Shown: piece by piece, positions 9,455 to 19,834 of the stretch
How the letters are laid out: every line of letters starts with the position of its first letter
How positions within the stretch are numbered: position 1 is the first letter of the stretch
NCBI GenBank assembly: GCA_003427395.1
Contig: BFEA01000209.1
Coordinates: forward strand, 835,055-869,773
Reading direction: 5' to 3'
Source of the DNA: Chara braunii
Lineage: Eukaryota; Streptophyta; Charophyceae; Charales; Characeae
DNA length: 34,719 nt
The notes under the pieces: generated by a model
The model's input: the letters and a program-made list of their open reading frames with translations, nothing else
The model's database searches: none
Told to the model about the DNA's origin: nothing
Translations under genes and position numbers: made by a program

Positions 9455-9715
9455 AACACCTGCCAATCCGCCCTACCACCCGCGCGGCAGGGGTCTGTGC
9501 CCACAGGCCCCAAACTACTGACAGAGACCCCCCAAACCCACCCACCTCCTCGCGATTTAAAGCGAATAGCACCTCCCCACACTCCTCTTTACAAAAACAC
9601 CAACTCCCACCACGATGCTGTTTTCCGAGTCACGAACCAGGGGATTACCCTACCTCCCGCACGGTAGGGGCTAAAAAGCCCCGCAAACCCACCCACCTCC
9701 TTGCGATTTAGGGTA
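9455..9715. repeat. short direct repeat pair
   Basis: CCCTACCACCCGCGCGGCAG through AACCCACCCACCTCCTCGCG (about 9470-9560) recurs as CCCTACCTCCCGCACGGTAG through AACCCACCCACCTCCTTGCG (about 9648-9710). No gene is recognised in the surrounding 8881-9764 interval, which is AC-rich with a T run at 9061-9074. Confidence 0.65.
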
Positions 9716-9764
9716 AGTCTTTTCCTCAATCTACATACACCGTCTACGGATGCTTCGCCAAAAA

Positions 9765-10032
9765 CAGGCGTGAAGAATGACCCAGCCTCAAAGCGACTCG
9801 ACTGACTGTGTGTACGCAGGTTCACGTATACAATGAGTGCGGCAAATGGACGACCACTGGAGGGCTCAATGCGAGAAGCTCGGCAAGCTATCGTGACAGG
9901 GCAGGTCCTAGTCACTTATACAGCCGGTGGTCAAGCCAGCGGGACCGGTCGAAGTGGCAAGGCAGTCCTCCAGCTTGGGTAAGTATCAAGTCACAAGGAA
10001 CTTACTCCCGTCGATTGTAGATGGAATCTTCA
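9765..10032 (+). repeat. dispersed repeat R, copy 1, with exon-like segment
   Basis: This 268 bp matches 24343-24610 over the same length without a gap. Inside is a 159 nt segment (9820-9978) bounded by an acceptor-like TGTGTACGCAG and a donor-like GGTAAGTAT. It is open in one frame throughout and includes ATG at 9833 (MSAANGRPLEGSMREARQ...). Both copies keep the open frame and both splice-like borders. About nine of ten codon differences change the residue, so it does not look selected as protein now. It may be a captured exon. The product is unrecognised. Confidence 0.7.
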
Positions 10033-10033
10033 T

Positions 10034-10073
10034 ACCAGGTACATCTAGGCAGTCATGACTAGATGTACCTGGT
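10034..10073. repeat. perfect 15 bp inverted repeat (hairpin)
   Basis: ACCAGGTACATCTAG (10034-10048) pairs perfectly with CTAGATGTACCTGGT (10059-10073) across a 10-base loop. The AGTCATGACT around the loop is also self-complementary. It sits immediately after repeat R copy 1 and is absent after copy 2, so it is probably a separate tiny insertion. Confidence 0.85.
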
Positions 10074-10237
10074 CTAAAGCTAGGTCCATGTACAACCAGG
10101 GGGTCCAGCGTTTTACAAATGTCGGACCCTCAGGAACAACAAATTTTGACGAGTTTTCGACCAAAAAACTCGGTTTCAATTTCGTTCAAAAAAAAAAAAA
10201 TGTCTATTTTGACGAAATGACAGTTCGTGGTAGGTGG

Positions 10238-10328
10238 GAATTGTAACCACTTGATGTTGTTCATGATAAATCTGAGGTCGTCAGAATAGAGGCCAACCCA
10301 TGTTGTTGAAACAGTCAAGTTGTTGTTG
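10238..10328 (-). repeat. dispersed repeat T, copy 1
   Basis: About 91 bp shared with 25387-25477 in the same orientation, beginning GAATTGTAACCACTTGATG. Read on the minus strand both copies encode a similar peptide (TWVGLYSD, then RFI, NNIKWLQF). It follows repeat R at both loci, so R and T belong to one larger duplicated unit. Family not recognised. Confidence 0.75.
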
Positions 10329-11689
10329 AGTACCATTCCATAAAAAAAAAAAAAAGACAAATACTGCTGATGTTGCCAAATCGCTTGAAGTGAGTCTGAA
10401 GAATGGGGCCGCAGGCCCGCACACCTCCTAAACCACCCAACTCCCTCCATTGTCCCGCAAGTGACTTCGTCGTCTTGCAAGAAATGGTGGAACGCGCGCA
10501 TGAGTGATGGCAGCTGGAGGAAGAAGCAAATGACACCAGAGATTGAAGAAAATTACCAAGCTGGTTTAGAATGGAGCAGTGCGTTGATCGGGGAGTTTGG
10601 ATGCGGACAACAATGGAGAAATGGCATGGAGAAGATATTGCTTGCCTTGAACGAGTGACTTGAACGAAATGAAGTTTCCCGAAGTTGTATGATTTGCAAT
10701 AATCTTGATGTGATGTCCTTTCTGAGTAGTCAGTGGCTGGTTGAGATAGAAGGGCGCTGTCGTTCTTCAGATAGCGATGACAATGCAATGGTGTCTCCTT
10801 CAACTGTTGATGTCGTCGTAAATTGCTTAAGTGGTTGCTTTCACCTTCTTGGGAGTAAGGGTTTTCAAAATGGCATATTGAGAGTATGCTTTGAAACGAG
10901 GTATAGTGGAGGAATTTGTCTGTCATTTACGGTAGGAGAAATTAAAAATAGTTGTAGAATATATAAAAGAAAAAGTGAGGGTTCTAAAAGGATATCGAGA
11001 GGCTCAAGTGTACCGAGATGCGTGTGTGTTTCTGTACTTATGGAAAAATTGGCAACGTTTGAGTTTGAGTGATTATCAAAGTTAATAGAGAAATACGGAG
11101 GAGGAGGATACGTTTTTGAAGCGATTGTCAAAGTTAATAGAGAAATACGAGAGTTTGAATCATAATTTGAGGAGCGGATTCCTGCTTCGTCCAATGAGAG
11201 GGAACGAGCGAATGAGTGGGAGTGTTTTTTTTAAACGTACATAGAAATGATTTGGGGAAGCGGAGGTATATGAAGGGGAAAGTGGTCATAGCTTTAGAAT
11301 AGGGGGTTACATGCACGAATAAAAGAAGGGTGGAGTCTAGGAGAGATGATGAGGCAGGGCACTTGGAAGAACGTGGGCATGTTCATGCGATATGGTTATG
11401 GAATGAAGCGTGGATGAAAACGAGGAGGTACTAACGATTTAGGAGAGGAAGAATATGAAAGTCAACTTGAGGAGGGCAGAATTGGGAGTGGAGAAATTGA
11501 CTCAGGGGTCGGGGAGACAAGAATATTCTGAGTGCGGAATCGTGAAGCGATGGATGGGTTTTAGGGATAACGTTCTAGGGTACCAGATTGTTCTTGAGGA
11601 AGAAGAGAGTATAAGGAGATAGTATCTTGGAGAAACAGAGATTTTGGAGAGAACTATATTTAGTAAGGAAGTTGGTGGAAAGAGCTAGC
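10329..11689. other. no domain recognised; flank of the DIRS-like element
   Basis: Several overlapping open frames on both strands (for example 203 codons minus at 10315-10926, 127 codons plus at 10689-11072), none with a motif I recognise. The stretch lies downstream of the minus-strand pol remnant, where a DIRS element would carry its tyrosine recombinase. I could not find the recombinase's catalytic residues. Confidence 0.4.
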
Positions 11690-13128
11690 AATAAGGTTGC
11701 GAGGGAAAAACATTCCCATCGAGAGAAAGTGCATCTACGTGAGAAGCCTTGGTGGACCAGGTCTTGGAAACGAATGTGGGACAAGCATGATGATAGTCTG
11801 ATGCAAAAAGATCAATTGCAGGAATTTCGATATCAGAGTAAATTTGAAGCTTAAGATGGCTAGATAACCCTCAATCCGAATTGTCCATGTTTTATAAATT
11901 GCATCGACAATGAAATTTTGTGAGCGAGGAATCCAGACTGGATTGATTATGATGTAAAAAATACTGAAAATATAAGTAATTTCCCGCAGTCAATAATTGA
12001 AGAATAGTTCGGTTGATTTCATGGAAGAGAGAAGAAAAGAGGCAGTCTGGCTGTCGGAGTGAATCCTAATGGAAGCAGAGTAGACAAAGTGAGAGTAATT
12101 GGTAGCGAGAAAGATAAGAGTTTCTTTTACAACAAAGAGTTCTCGATGAGTTGTGGATAAAGATAATAGGGATTCAGGAAGACATTGATTGAAAACTATA
12201 GTATCGTCTTGAGAGAGGTGGATAACAACACCGATTTGAAAGGCAAAGGCAACAGTAAATAAGGTGATAGAGGTTTATTTAATTGTCCAAAGCCTTCCAG
12301 GAAAGAAGGGAAGGTGATGAACCCACAAGGGAAGGTCACTAAGAATATTTTTGGATAACGAAATTGGGGAGTCCCGATTTGAGGGGAGATAACATCACAA
12401 AGAGAGGAGAGGAAAATATGAGTTGGCATGAAGGCTCCGACGAGAGCGGTGAGTTTTCCTGCGAGCTTTGCTATCGATCTACTAGTAGAGTTGAAAAAGT
12501 TGGATGAAGATTAAATATAAGCAGTAATCCTTAGTGCCTTATCATGAGGTACCTTAATTTTTATCGTGCGCATCCAAGATGAATCATAGAAAGCGGATCT
12601 GCTGAGATGGAATGAGGGAACATTTGTTGCTACTAAGAGGAAACAAAGATTATAAAGGAGAGCCACATAGTTTAAGGTTTGCTAAAGCATGATAGAGAAG
12701 TTTGAGTTGTCGATAGCTAAATCATCGATGTAAGACGAAATGTTAACACCACGACATCTAAGTTCAACCATTACTTCCCGCATTAGAGTTGTAAATATCG
12801 AACAAGCAGAGGAGATTCCAAAACAAAGTGTCTTGAATTGGAAGTTGGTTCCATGCCAGTTAAAAGCAAGGTAAGGACGATATTTAGGGTGGATAAGAAT
12901 GTGGTAGTACCCATTCTTGATGTCAAAGCAAGTTAAAAAGTCTTGCAACTGATTACCCGAAAGAGAGGCGACGACTTCATTGATAGATTTGTAATGAAAA
13001 GGAGAAAAAGTGACAAAGAGGTTGACATAGCGGACATCTAGAATGAAGTGAGTTTTGGCTATGTAACTGTTCGAACGAGCTGAACGCGTGTTTGCGTTCG
13101 AACGCCCGAAGGACGCGTTCAAACTCAT
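11690..13128 (-). pseudogene. DIRS-like retroelement pol remnant: reverse transcriptase, RNase H, IDLFAS region
   Basis: Minus strand, broken by frameshifts and stops. The reverse transcriptase part (13128-12682) has FILDVRYVN, FDIKNGYYHILIH, LAFNWHGTNFQF, LCFGISSACSIFT and the catalytic YIDD (12721-12732). A thumb-like IAKLAGKLTALVGAF follows in another frame at about 12430-12490. An RNase H-like stretch lies at about 12005-12250 (STTHRELFVVKETLIFLA, IRIHSDSQTAS). A further frame at about 11690-11840 has IPAIDLFAS and SHVDALSLD. The order RT, RNase H, IDLFAS and the FGISSA..FT..M pattern are typical of DIRS/YR retroelements. No tyrosine recombinase or terminal repeat was recognised, and the copy is dead. 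Confidence 0.75.
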
Positions 13129-13156
13129 TCAAACGTGCCACGTGCCACGTGGCGTG
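13063..13156. mobile_element. single end of a palindrome-rich element (type F)
   Basis: A cluster of self-complementary words appears abruptly upstream of the RT frame: GCGTTCGAACGC-like blocks, then GTGCCACGTGCCACGTGGCG with two CACGTG hexamers (13139-13144, 13146-13151). It resembles the word-packed ends of the other elements in this window. An A run (13225-13248) and (TTGA)n follow. Only one end is recognised. It probably separates the DIRS-like ORF1 from its pol. Confidence 0.4.
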
Positions 13157-13308
13157 ATTTTTTTTAACACAACCCACCCATGCGCATGCGCGCGTGACGG
13201 ACTACAGGTAGGGGGTTTGGTTAGTAAAAAAAAAAAAAAAAAAAAAAATGTATATTTTCATGTTCTAGCGGTAGATTCATTTGATTTTGCTCATAAAATG
13301 GATGGTTG

Positions 13309-13309
13309 G

Positions 13310-13350
<41 letters not shown>
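13309..13350. repeat. (TTGA)n microsatellite
   Basis: About ten uninterrupted TTGA/GATT tetranucleotides, between the palindrome cluster and the coiled-coil reading frame. Confidence 0.9.
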
Positions 13351-13377
13351 AAGATCCATAACACGAATGGTGGTGAC

Positions 13378-14060
13378 TTATTTACAGTCCAGGGCGATAA
13401 TAAAATAAGTCGGGTGACATCCGTTACTTACCTGGCAGCATCCTTTTTGACGAGATTCATGCAGTAATGATATTCTGACTTTAAGAGTGGCCTGGTTCAA
13501 GCCTTGCTGCATAATCTTTGCGAGTGCCTGCTTCATGTTCCTTGGAACTCTGTGGTCCATACAATCTTTTGCGAGTGATACAACTTTGGCATAAAAGTAT
13601 GCAGAGACTGATTTGCAAATGAGCCAATATTGATAGTTCATAATAACCTCATGGAAACGTGTTACTGCTTCTATCTGGGCATGGTAGCAAGGGGCAGTAA
13701 ACATTCTCTTCCATGCAGTAAGTTCCTCGTGAGCAGGAGGAGACTTGGAGTAGATCTTAATGAGGATCTCATCTAACTCTATTTGAACATCTTGATAGAG
13801 TTTGTTGAGTGAGCGAAACTCTTCCTCGCGCTTGAGCAGTTCTCTTTAGAAGAGTTCATTGTACCTCCTGTTTTCTTCACTTTCCAAAAGCAGCTGCTTC
13901 TTGAGTTCTTCGAAGACTTTTATCATTACCTGAGAGTTAAGCAAGGAGGAAGATGGAGAAGGGACGGAGGCTCCAAAGGGATAAGGGAGAGGGATGGAGG
14001 GGGGTGGTGAGGCAGGAGGAGGAGGGGGAGGAGGAGGAGGAGGGGAGGTGGAGGTGGAAC
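13378..14060 (-). pseudogene. coiled-coil ORF1-like protein remnant, probably of the DIRS-like element
   Basis: On the minus strand a proline-rich stretch (14060-13960, PPPASPPPSIPLPYPFG) leads into a charged, heptad-like helix (MIKVFEELKKQLLLESEENR). A single TAA interrupts it, then the same frame continues as RELLKREEEFRSLNKLYQD and finally a 108-codon open stretch ending in a stop at 13378. Position and orientation just upstream of the DIRS-like pol fit a gag-like ORF1. The assignment rests on context and coiled-coil character, not on a recognised domain. Confidence 0.45.
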
Positions 14061-14430
14061 TGGGAATTTCATCTTTATGGCGCAGACACGCACATTGTAG
14101 GACCGACCGTCTTCAGTTTGAATATTAAAAATAAGGTCATTAATGTTCTGAATATGAGGATTAACACATCCGACAATTTGAATATTGACATTGATAGGGG
14201 GATGGATAGGTGGAACAACAAAAACTTGTAGTCCGAGGACTGACTGAGGGCCAGAGGAGGATAGAAAAGAGTGGAGTCATTGATCCATCTGCAGAAAATA
14301 AAGAGGGATGAGTGAGAGACATGGCAATATCAATAAATTTACATTCTTGCCTTCAACATTGCATTTTGCTTTGACCTCCCTCGCCCTTCTCTTTTTCTTC
14401 TCTTTTCTCCTACCTACTGACCTCACACCT

Positions 14431-14445
14431 NNNNNNNNNNNNNNN
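14431..14445. other. assembly gap (15 N)
   Basis: Fifteen N. The 34 bases immediately before it (14397-14430) are identical to 5458-5491, so the left flank ends exactly where similarity to another locus is highest. Continuity across this point is uncertain. Confidence 0.95.
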
Positions 14446-14879
14446 GTCATAATGAGGTGAAGTGTCCTCTGGTGATAAGGTAATGTCATTATGACTGAAT
14501 TGGACCTGAGAGGTAGGTTGAGTGCATTCAGGGTGTTGAAAGAGTACTGACATGTTTTCTTCTTCTGCTGCTTCTTTTTTTTTTTCAACATCCTTTTCAC
14601 GAGGCTCATTCCTCCCGTTCCTATTTCAATCAAAAAGGAAACGAGGACTGTCAGAGCGTCCTCTTCATAATGACTGCATTGAACCTGAAAGATCCTATGA
14701 ATGCACTACAAAACCCATGGAGCCGTGGGTCCTGGACTGCCTCTGCCCAAAAAAAATTTGGGCCTTGGCACGGCCCGAAAATGGTTTTGTGTGGCCTGTT
14801 CCTCATTTTGGCAGGGCGGGGGAGCTTCGTTTGAGACCCCCTGGCACCTTTTTTTTTTTTTTTTTTGAGTTACCCTTAT

Positions 14880-14973
14880 TTCTTCCCATGTGGTGCACCA
14901 GGTGCGCGCGCCGTGTGCGCAATGCGCGTTGTGCCGCCCGTGCGCGATTGGTGCGCACATGATGCGCTACAAG
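14880..14973. mobile_element. single end of a palindrome-rich element (type G)
   Basis: A cluster of GTGCGC/GCGCAC words including the palindrome GTGCGCAC (14951-14958). It finishes with an end that, reverse-complemented, reads CTTGTAGCGCATCATGTGCG. The matching end of the A elements reads CTGTGTAGCATCATGTTCGG, so the frame is the same with a different repeated word. No opposite end was identified. Confidence 0.45.
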
Positions 14974-15463
14974 CATGATTAATATGTATTCGTAAATATG
15001 TTTCTGTATGTATATAAACAGGTCGGGATTCTGCCTCATGATGAGCCGGGAAAGTCCAATGACACAGTCTGACACAGCACTCTGCTCTTTGGGTCGTTTC
15101 CATCCACCTTTCTCTCTAAAACAGTTCGACTGATTTTGCTTTTATGACAATGTGTATGGGTGTGCTCAGATGTAGTGGAACCTATTTTTGGGTGGGTGGT
15201 GGCGGTCTATACATATGTATTTTGAATTTCAAATGAGCACTATGAATAGACCTCCTAAGTGTAGTGCATTGGGTAGTAGGGGGGCTAGCTTTTATTTCTG
15301 AGAGCTATCATCTGTTCACATGTGACAACACACACGTGTTGTTGGCTTTTCTGCAGCGGAACGAGTGCAGTCTGTGGCAGGGTTTGAGATCTGTTGATTG
15401 ATCGATTGATCGATCAGACTCTGGCAGGGTTCGGAAGCGATTGAGTGATCGATCACTAAGGCA

Positions 15464-15637
15464 ATGGCGAAGGGTAAAAGTGGTGCGATTCTTGTGAAGC
15501 TTTTGTCGGCGGCAGGAACTGGCTTCTTCTACGTCAAGCGGAAGAACCCGAGGAAGTTGCCTGACAAACTTCAGTTTCGAAAGTATGACCCGATTGTGAA
15601 ACAGCACGTGCTCTTCACGGAAACAAAATTGAGATAG
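15464..15637 (+). CDS. ribosomal protein bL33, mitochondrial type
   Basis: An intronless 57-codon gene. The protein begins [20 protein letters not shown] and carries the bL33 hallmarks [20 protein letters not shown] and a C-terminal [10 protein letters not shown]. bL33 is a small component of the large subunit of bacterial-type ribosomes. The [12 protein letters not shown] form without zinc-binding cysteines is typical of plant mitochondrial L33, so the likely destination is the mitochondrial large subunit. Length matches the family (about 55-60 residues). The upstream leader holds GATTGATCGATTGATC-type repeats (about 15392-15452). Shortly downstream is a T40-C11-T21 tract. The frame is intact with no frameshift, unlike all surrounding coding debris, so it is probably a functional gene. 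Confidence in the family is high, in organelle somewhat less. Confidence 0.93.
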   Translation: MAKGKSGAILVKLLSAAGTGFFYVKRKNPRKLPDKLQFRKYDPIVKQHVLFTETKLR

Positions 15638-15678
15638 CACGCAACCTACCCAAGATGCTTGTTTGAGTTCTCATGATT

Positions 15679-15679
<1 letters not shown>

Positions 15680-15719
<40 letters not shown>

Positions 15720-15751
15720 CCCCCCCCCCCTTTTTTTTTTTTTTTTTTTTT
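15680..15751. repeat. T40-C11-T21 homopolymer tract
   Basis: Forty T, eleven C and twenty-one T in direct succession, 42 bp after the bL33 stop. Run lengths of this kind are unreliable in assembled sequence. Confidence 0.85.
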
Positions 15752-16679
15752 GAGGTGATGTTCTGAACTCTTTCAGGATTTGAACAATATGCGAATATTG
15801 GTAATAGTTATGTGGGAAAAAAAAATAGATTAAGCATTTTAAGAGAAAATTGTGGCGATGAGACAAAGATTATTGAAGAGTGTGCATTGACGACTAATGT
15901 CACTAGGTTAATTCATAGTTTGTTATATGGATGATTGCACAACCATTGTTTGAAAATGGTTATTTCTGAGAGGGACATACAGTTGTAGATAATATTGCTG
16001 GGCATATCTGATAACGTCATTTGTGTGATCGTGACACAACAACCTGCATTGACCCCCCATTTCTCCCTCCTTTTCTAGTGTTATTATTATTAATATTATT
16101 ACTTTTTTTTTTTAAAATAGATGTTCTGAGCTGGTTTCGGATTCATTTGTAAAATTTTGTAAGAAAAAAGAAGACATTCTTGAAAGAAAATTGGCGGAGG
16201 AGAAAACAATGAGGATTGTCAACGACAACTGTTGTCGCTTGGATAATTCTAAATTGGTATATCATGAGTGCAAGACCATTGTGGCGGAAATATTTATTAA
16301 GTTTTTTTTTTTCCTTCCTTTTTTTTTTTATGTACCAAGATAGGCAAGTATATCATATTTGTTTAGAATAAAGCCGAAAAAGAAAGCACAAAAAAAGATC
16401 GGGGGGCCAAGAAAGAGGAAAAGGATAAAATAGAAAAATGACGACATTACGATTGCGGGAAACAGGAGGCTGGAAAGGGGGTTGGGAAGAGTGACAGAAA
16501 GGGCAAAAAGCGGGAGAAAGGTGATGTATTCGAGAAAGGTTCGGATAAAATGTTCCATAATTGATCCTTGCAAGAAAAACAGCCAAGAAAATTGTGAGTA
16601 TGGCAAAATAAAAGGTGTTCATGGTCGGCGTGCATTGTCCTTCGTTTTCCTTGGAGAAAAAAGATTGAGTAGGTGATTG
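15752..16679. other. no gene recognised, AT-rich
   Basis: Contains a TTA microsatellite (about 16080-16100) and T runs near 16101 and 16303-16330. The short open frames at 16328-16710 on both strands have no recognisable domain. Confidence 0.5.
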
Positions 16680-17030
16680 AAGCTGAGTGATGGCTTGATT
16701 GGTAAGTCAAGTAGGTGATAAAACCTTATCCTCTAGGTTTTGCACTTTTGAAGGTAAGTCATAGAACAATATAGTGGACTGTCGTTTTTTCTGCAAAAGA
16801 AAATACTAGGTTCATTGATTTGAGTTAGTGAAGGTAACTGATTAATTTATTAAAGTAAGTTATCCATAGGATGATTGAATGATGGATAAGTGGTTAATAA
16901 AACATGATCTCTTCGATGTTGCGCTTTGAAAAAAGTCATAGAACAACATTTCAAACAGCCTCCGCTGCTGCAAATGAAAAGTACTAGGTTCGCTGATTTG
17001 AATGAAAAGTACCGGGTAGATGCAGATGTA
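16680..17030. repeat. diverged tandem duplication, ~178 bp period
   Basis: AAGTCATAGAACAAYAT, then TGCAAAWGAAAAKACTAGGT and GATTTGA occur near 16756-16825 and again near 16934-17003, each preceded by a GATTGRTRAR-TGRTTAATAAAAC-like block. Two old tandem units, non-coding. Confidence 0.65.
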
Positions 17031-17271
17031 GGTTTTGAGGGGGGAGGTTCGTGAGCGATTGGTCTTTGATAAAATCTTTCCGAAAATAGTTCATACCTAA
17101 CGTGGTTTTCGTTTTTCCTTTTTTCTTTTTTTTTAATACGAATATTGAAATGGTTGTGAGTAGGTGGTGAAACTTCCTTCCTTTTTTTTTTTTTTTTTTT
17201 TTTATGTCGGTCGAACGATGGATGTATGTATAATCAAAAGGTCAAACAAAGGATCTATGCATAATCAGTAG

Positions 17272-17633
17272 CTTTGTAGCACACCGAACATGTTCGGAGC
17301 TTTTCCGAACGTCCGAACGTCCGAACATGTTCGGGTGTTCGGTCGAACGCTACCCGAACGTGTTTGGCCGAACATATTAAATTAAAAAAAAAAAAAAAAA
17401 ACATGTTTCTGATTTTTAACTCGAGTTTGGTTACGAATTTGACCATACCTTCAGGGCAAAAGTTGTTTGTATTTTTATTTCACAAAAATAACATATATAT
17501 TTTCAGATTTTTTGGAGAACATTTTTTGTTTTTTTAATATTTTATGTTCGTGTTCGGAGAGTTTCGACGATCGTTCATGTTCGGTCCCGAACGTTCGGGT
17601 TCGCTCACCGAACCCGAACATGATGCTACACAG
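17272..17633 (+). mobile_element. non-autonomous DNA element A, copy A1
   Basis: A 362 bp element with terminal inverted repeats CTTTGTAGCA and, reverse-complemented at the right, CTGTGTAGCA. It is flanked by a perfect 8 bp duplication ATCAGTAG (17264-17271 and 17634-17641). Both ends are packed with GAAC/GTTC words, including CGAACATGTTCG twice (17285, 17322) and CCCGAACGTTCGGG near the right end. The AT-rich centre holds a core (about 17405-17515, GAGTTTGGTTACGAATTTG...GGCAAAAGTTGTTTG) shared with B, C and E elements. An 8 bp duplication suggests hAT-type mobilisation, which is inference. No coding capacity. Confidence 0.88.
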
Positions 17634-17644
17634 ATCAGTAGGTT

Positions 17645-18330
17645 GGTAGAGTTGATTAGTTTAAAAATGAGTAGCTTGAACGAGAGGTGGAAAAAATCAT
17701 TAATGTCGAAGATCATTTGTGAAGGACATATTAATAATGCGATGGTTGTGTAATGTATCGATTGAGTAGTTTGAAAAGATGATTGTACACAATTTGATAA
17801 ATAAGATGAATGATGAGGAGGATGTAGTCGTTTATTGATAGCTTGTAGTGGTGAACGAACAATTATGTAAGGGGAAAAAATGTAGCAGCAAGCATCTCTT
17901 GAATGAGGTCATCAGTAACATCAACAACGATTAATTAATCCTTTGATCATCAACATAGAAAGTTGAAAGACTAATCAATCGGACGCACAAAAACGGTTAA
18001 CGGAACATTACACGCCCTTATCATTTTCTCAGCAAGCACCTCTTGAGTGAGGCTATCAGTAACATCAACAGTTTCTAATTATTCATCTACTCATCATTGT
18101 TGAAAGACTAATTAAACTCGTTCGCCAATGGTTCATGGGACATCGCACCCCCCCAAGGTTTCCTTGGCTCCCAGAAACAACTTTTGCTCTTACAAGAAGC
18201 ACTTATAGAGAGTATCGGCGGTGTCCATAGTTACATCATGGATGGCATTGTTAGTCATATCATCTATGGCACCGTCAGTCGCATTATTGGCAAAATCAGC
18301 AGGTATATCAGCTGCCCCGGAATGTTGACA
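17645..18330. repeat. diverged ~148 bp duplication; otherwise no gene recognised
   Basis: AGCAAGCATCTCTTGAATGA (17885) recurs as AGCAAGCACCTCTTGAGTGA (18033), each followed by a TCAGTAACATCAAC block and, later, GTTGAAAGACTAAT. Read on the minus strand both copies give VDVTDxLxQExLA-like peptides. At 18200-18310 short peptide repeats (NNATDGAIDDMTNNAIHD) are seen. This may be a decayed coding relic. Family unknown. Confidence 0.5.
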
Positions 18331-19834
18331 TTAAACATGTAATTATCTCTTTCGAAAGACTAATTATTGCAATACTTAAAGAGCAGCGAGGGGCGACAAT
18401 GGTGATCCAGGAATTCTATGATTGCGATTGATACATCAATTCGTACTGCAGCGCTTGACTCGCTGTGATCATAGTAGGGTGATATTTTATCATCACCAAC
18501 TTGTCGGCTCAGAGAGCCGGTGTGGAGACAAAATCAATGACTACAGTTGTGGACGCGCAGTGATCAATATGGGTATCGCAATTACTGTCTGGATCGTTCG
18601 ACCCCTAGTCGACCAGTCAGTTCGTCAATATTTCGTTGTTGTTTTTTTTTTTTTTTTTTTGGTAATGTCAAGTCGTATCGTAACTCATTGATAACTTATA
18701 TTTGTGAGCGAATAAATCCTGTAGAGTGACAGATTGTAGATAGCTAGTAAGTAGTAAGTCGTTCTTTATAAAGCACAAGGAAGATACGTCAAATCCCTCT
18801 TATTGTGCGCCTATCTTCTTGTCTCCCCACCCCTTTTTTTCGGGGGGGGGGGGGGAGACAATGAAATAATAATAAGCGAGGCAGAAAAAAAATTGTACTT
18901 CATAGGTTAGAGAGGGACAATTATAAGCTATGACAATGCAAATTAATGTCCTGCCTGTCGTCCTCGTCTCCTCATACTTCCTTTTTTTTTTTTCCATAGC
19001 AAAATATACAGATGAATCGAACGATGAATGAATCAACCATTTGAGTAGTCTATGAACGATGTATCTGATAACTGATTTTTTTTTTTTTAATTGACCAACC
19101 CTTGGTGAGTAGTCGTCTAATGATCTGTTGTAAAAGATAAAAGATTCAAAGTCGAGGAGAAAAATTGGAAAAAAACACCTGGATTTTTTTTATTTGTTTA
19201 TTTTTTTTTACCTTTATCATCTTCTCTCTCGAAGACATAATAAAGGTATGAAAGTGTTTAGTAAGTAGCAGAGTAAAATGTACAAATGAGCCGATTGAAC
19301 AATCAAGGATATAGACAACTAGTCGATGAATCCAATGATTGAAACAATCGATCCATTGCTACAAACAATCTAACATAATAAGAATGCTTGATGATTTGAT
19401 CCAAGAACTCTTCCAATCGGGTAAGAGGTTAGTTGACAAGTTTGTATGATGTAGGTAAAAGGTAATGTGAGAGGGGAAGAGAAACATAACAACATGTTTA
19501 GTGATTATGCCAAAAAAGAACGTTCTCACAAAAAGAAAAGGAGGAAAAGTCGAAGAAGATGAGGTAATAGGTGAGATGAACATCCGATCTAACAAGTACT
19601 CAATCAGTTGAGATTAGGCTATCTTTAAAACAATTGAGTGGTTGCTAGATCGTGAAATTATTCTCTGCCTTTCTTCCCCTTGAATTTTCATTCCCTCCTT
19701 TTTTTTTTTTTTTTTTTTTTAATGGTGGGATAAGGAAAACAAACATGGATATGAGGATCGATACAATATCAGAAGAAGAAGAGAGAATTAGAGANAAAAA
19801 AAAAAAAAAAAAAAAAAAAAGTTTCCAAAACTTC
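18331..19834. other. no gene recognised; homopolymer runs and one N
   Basis: Holds T runs (about 18642-18660, 19701-19720), a 14-base G run (18842-18855) preceded by T, and an A run containing a single N at 19795. Open frames are short and unrecognised. Confidence 0.5.

Noticed and set aside
9833-9982. 49-codon frame in repeat R as a conserved small protein
   Set aside because: Nearly all differences between the two copies change the amino acid, so there is no sign of selection on protein. Kept only as an exon-like relic.
10315-10926. 203-codon minus-strand frame as the DIRS tyrosine recombinase
   Set aside because: I could not find the recombinase's conserved Arg, His-x-x-Arg and Tyr arrangement in any frame of this stretch.
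17285-17333. CGAACATGTTCG words resembling bacterial LexA boxes or steroid-receptor half-sites
   Set aside because: The setting is a eukaryotic DNA element in which the words are part of repeated terminal palindromes. The resemblance is a by-product of the dyad.
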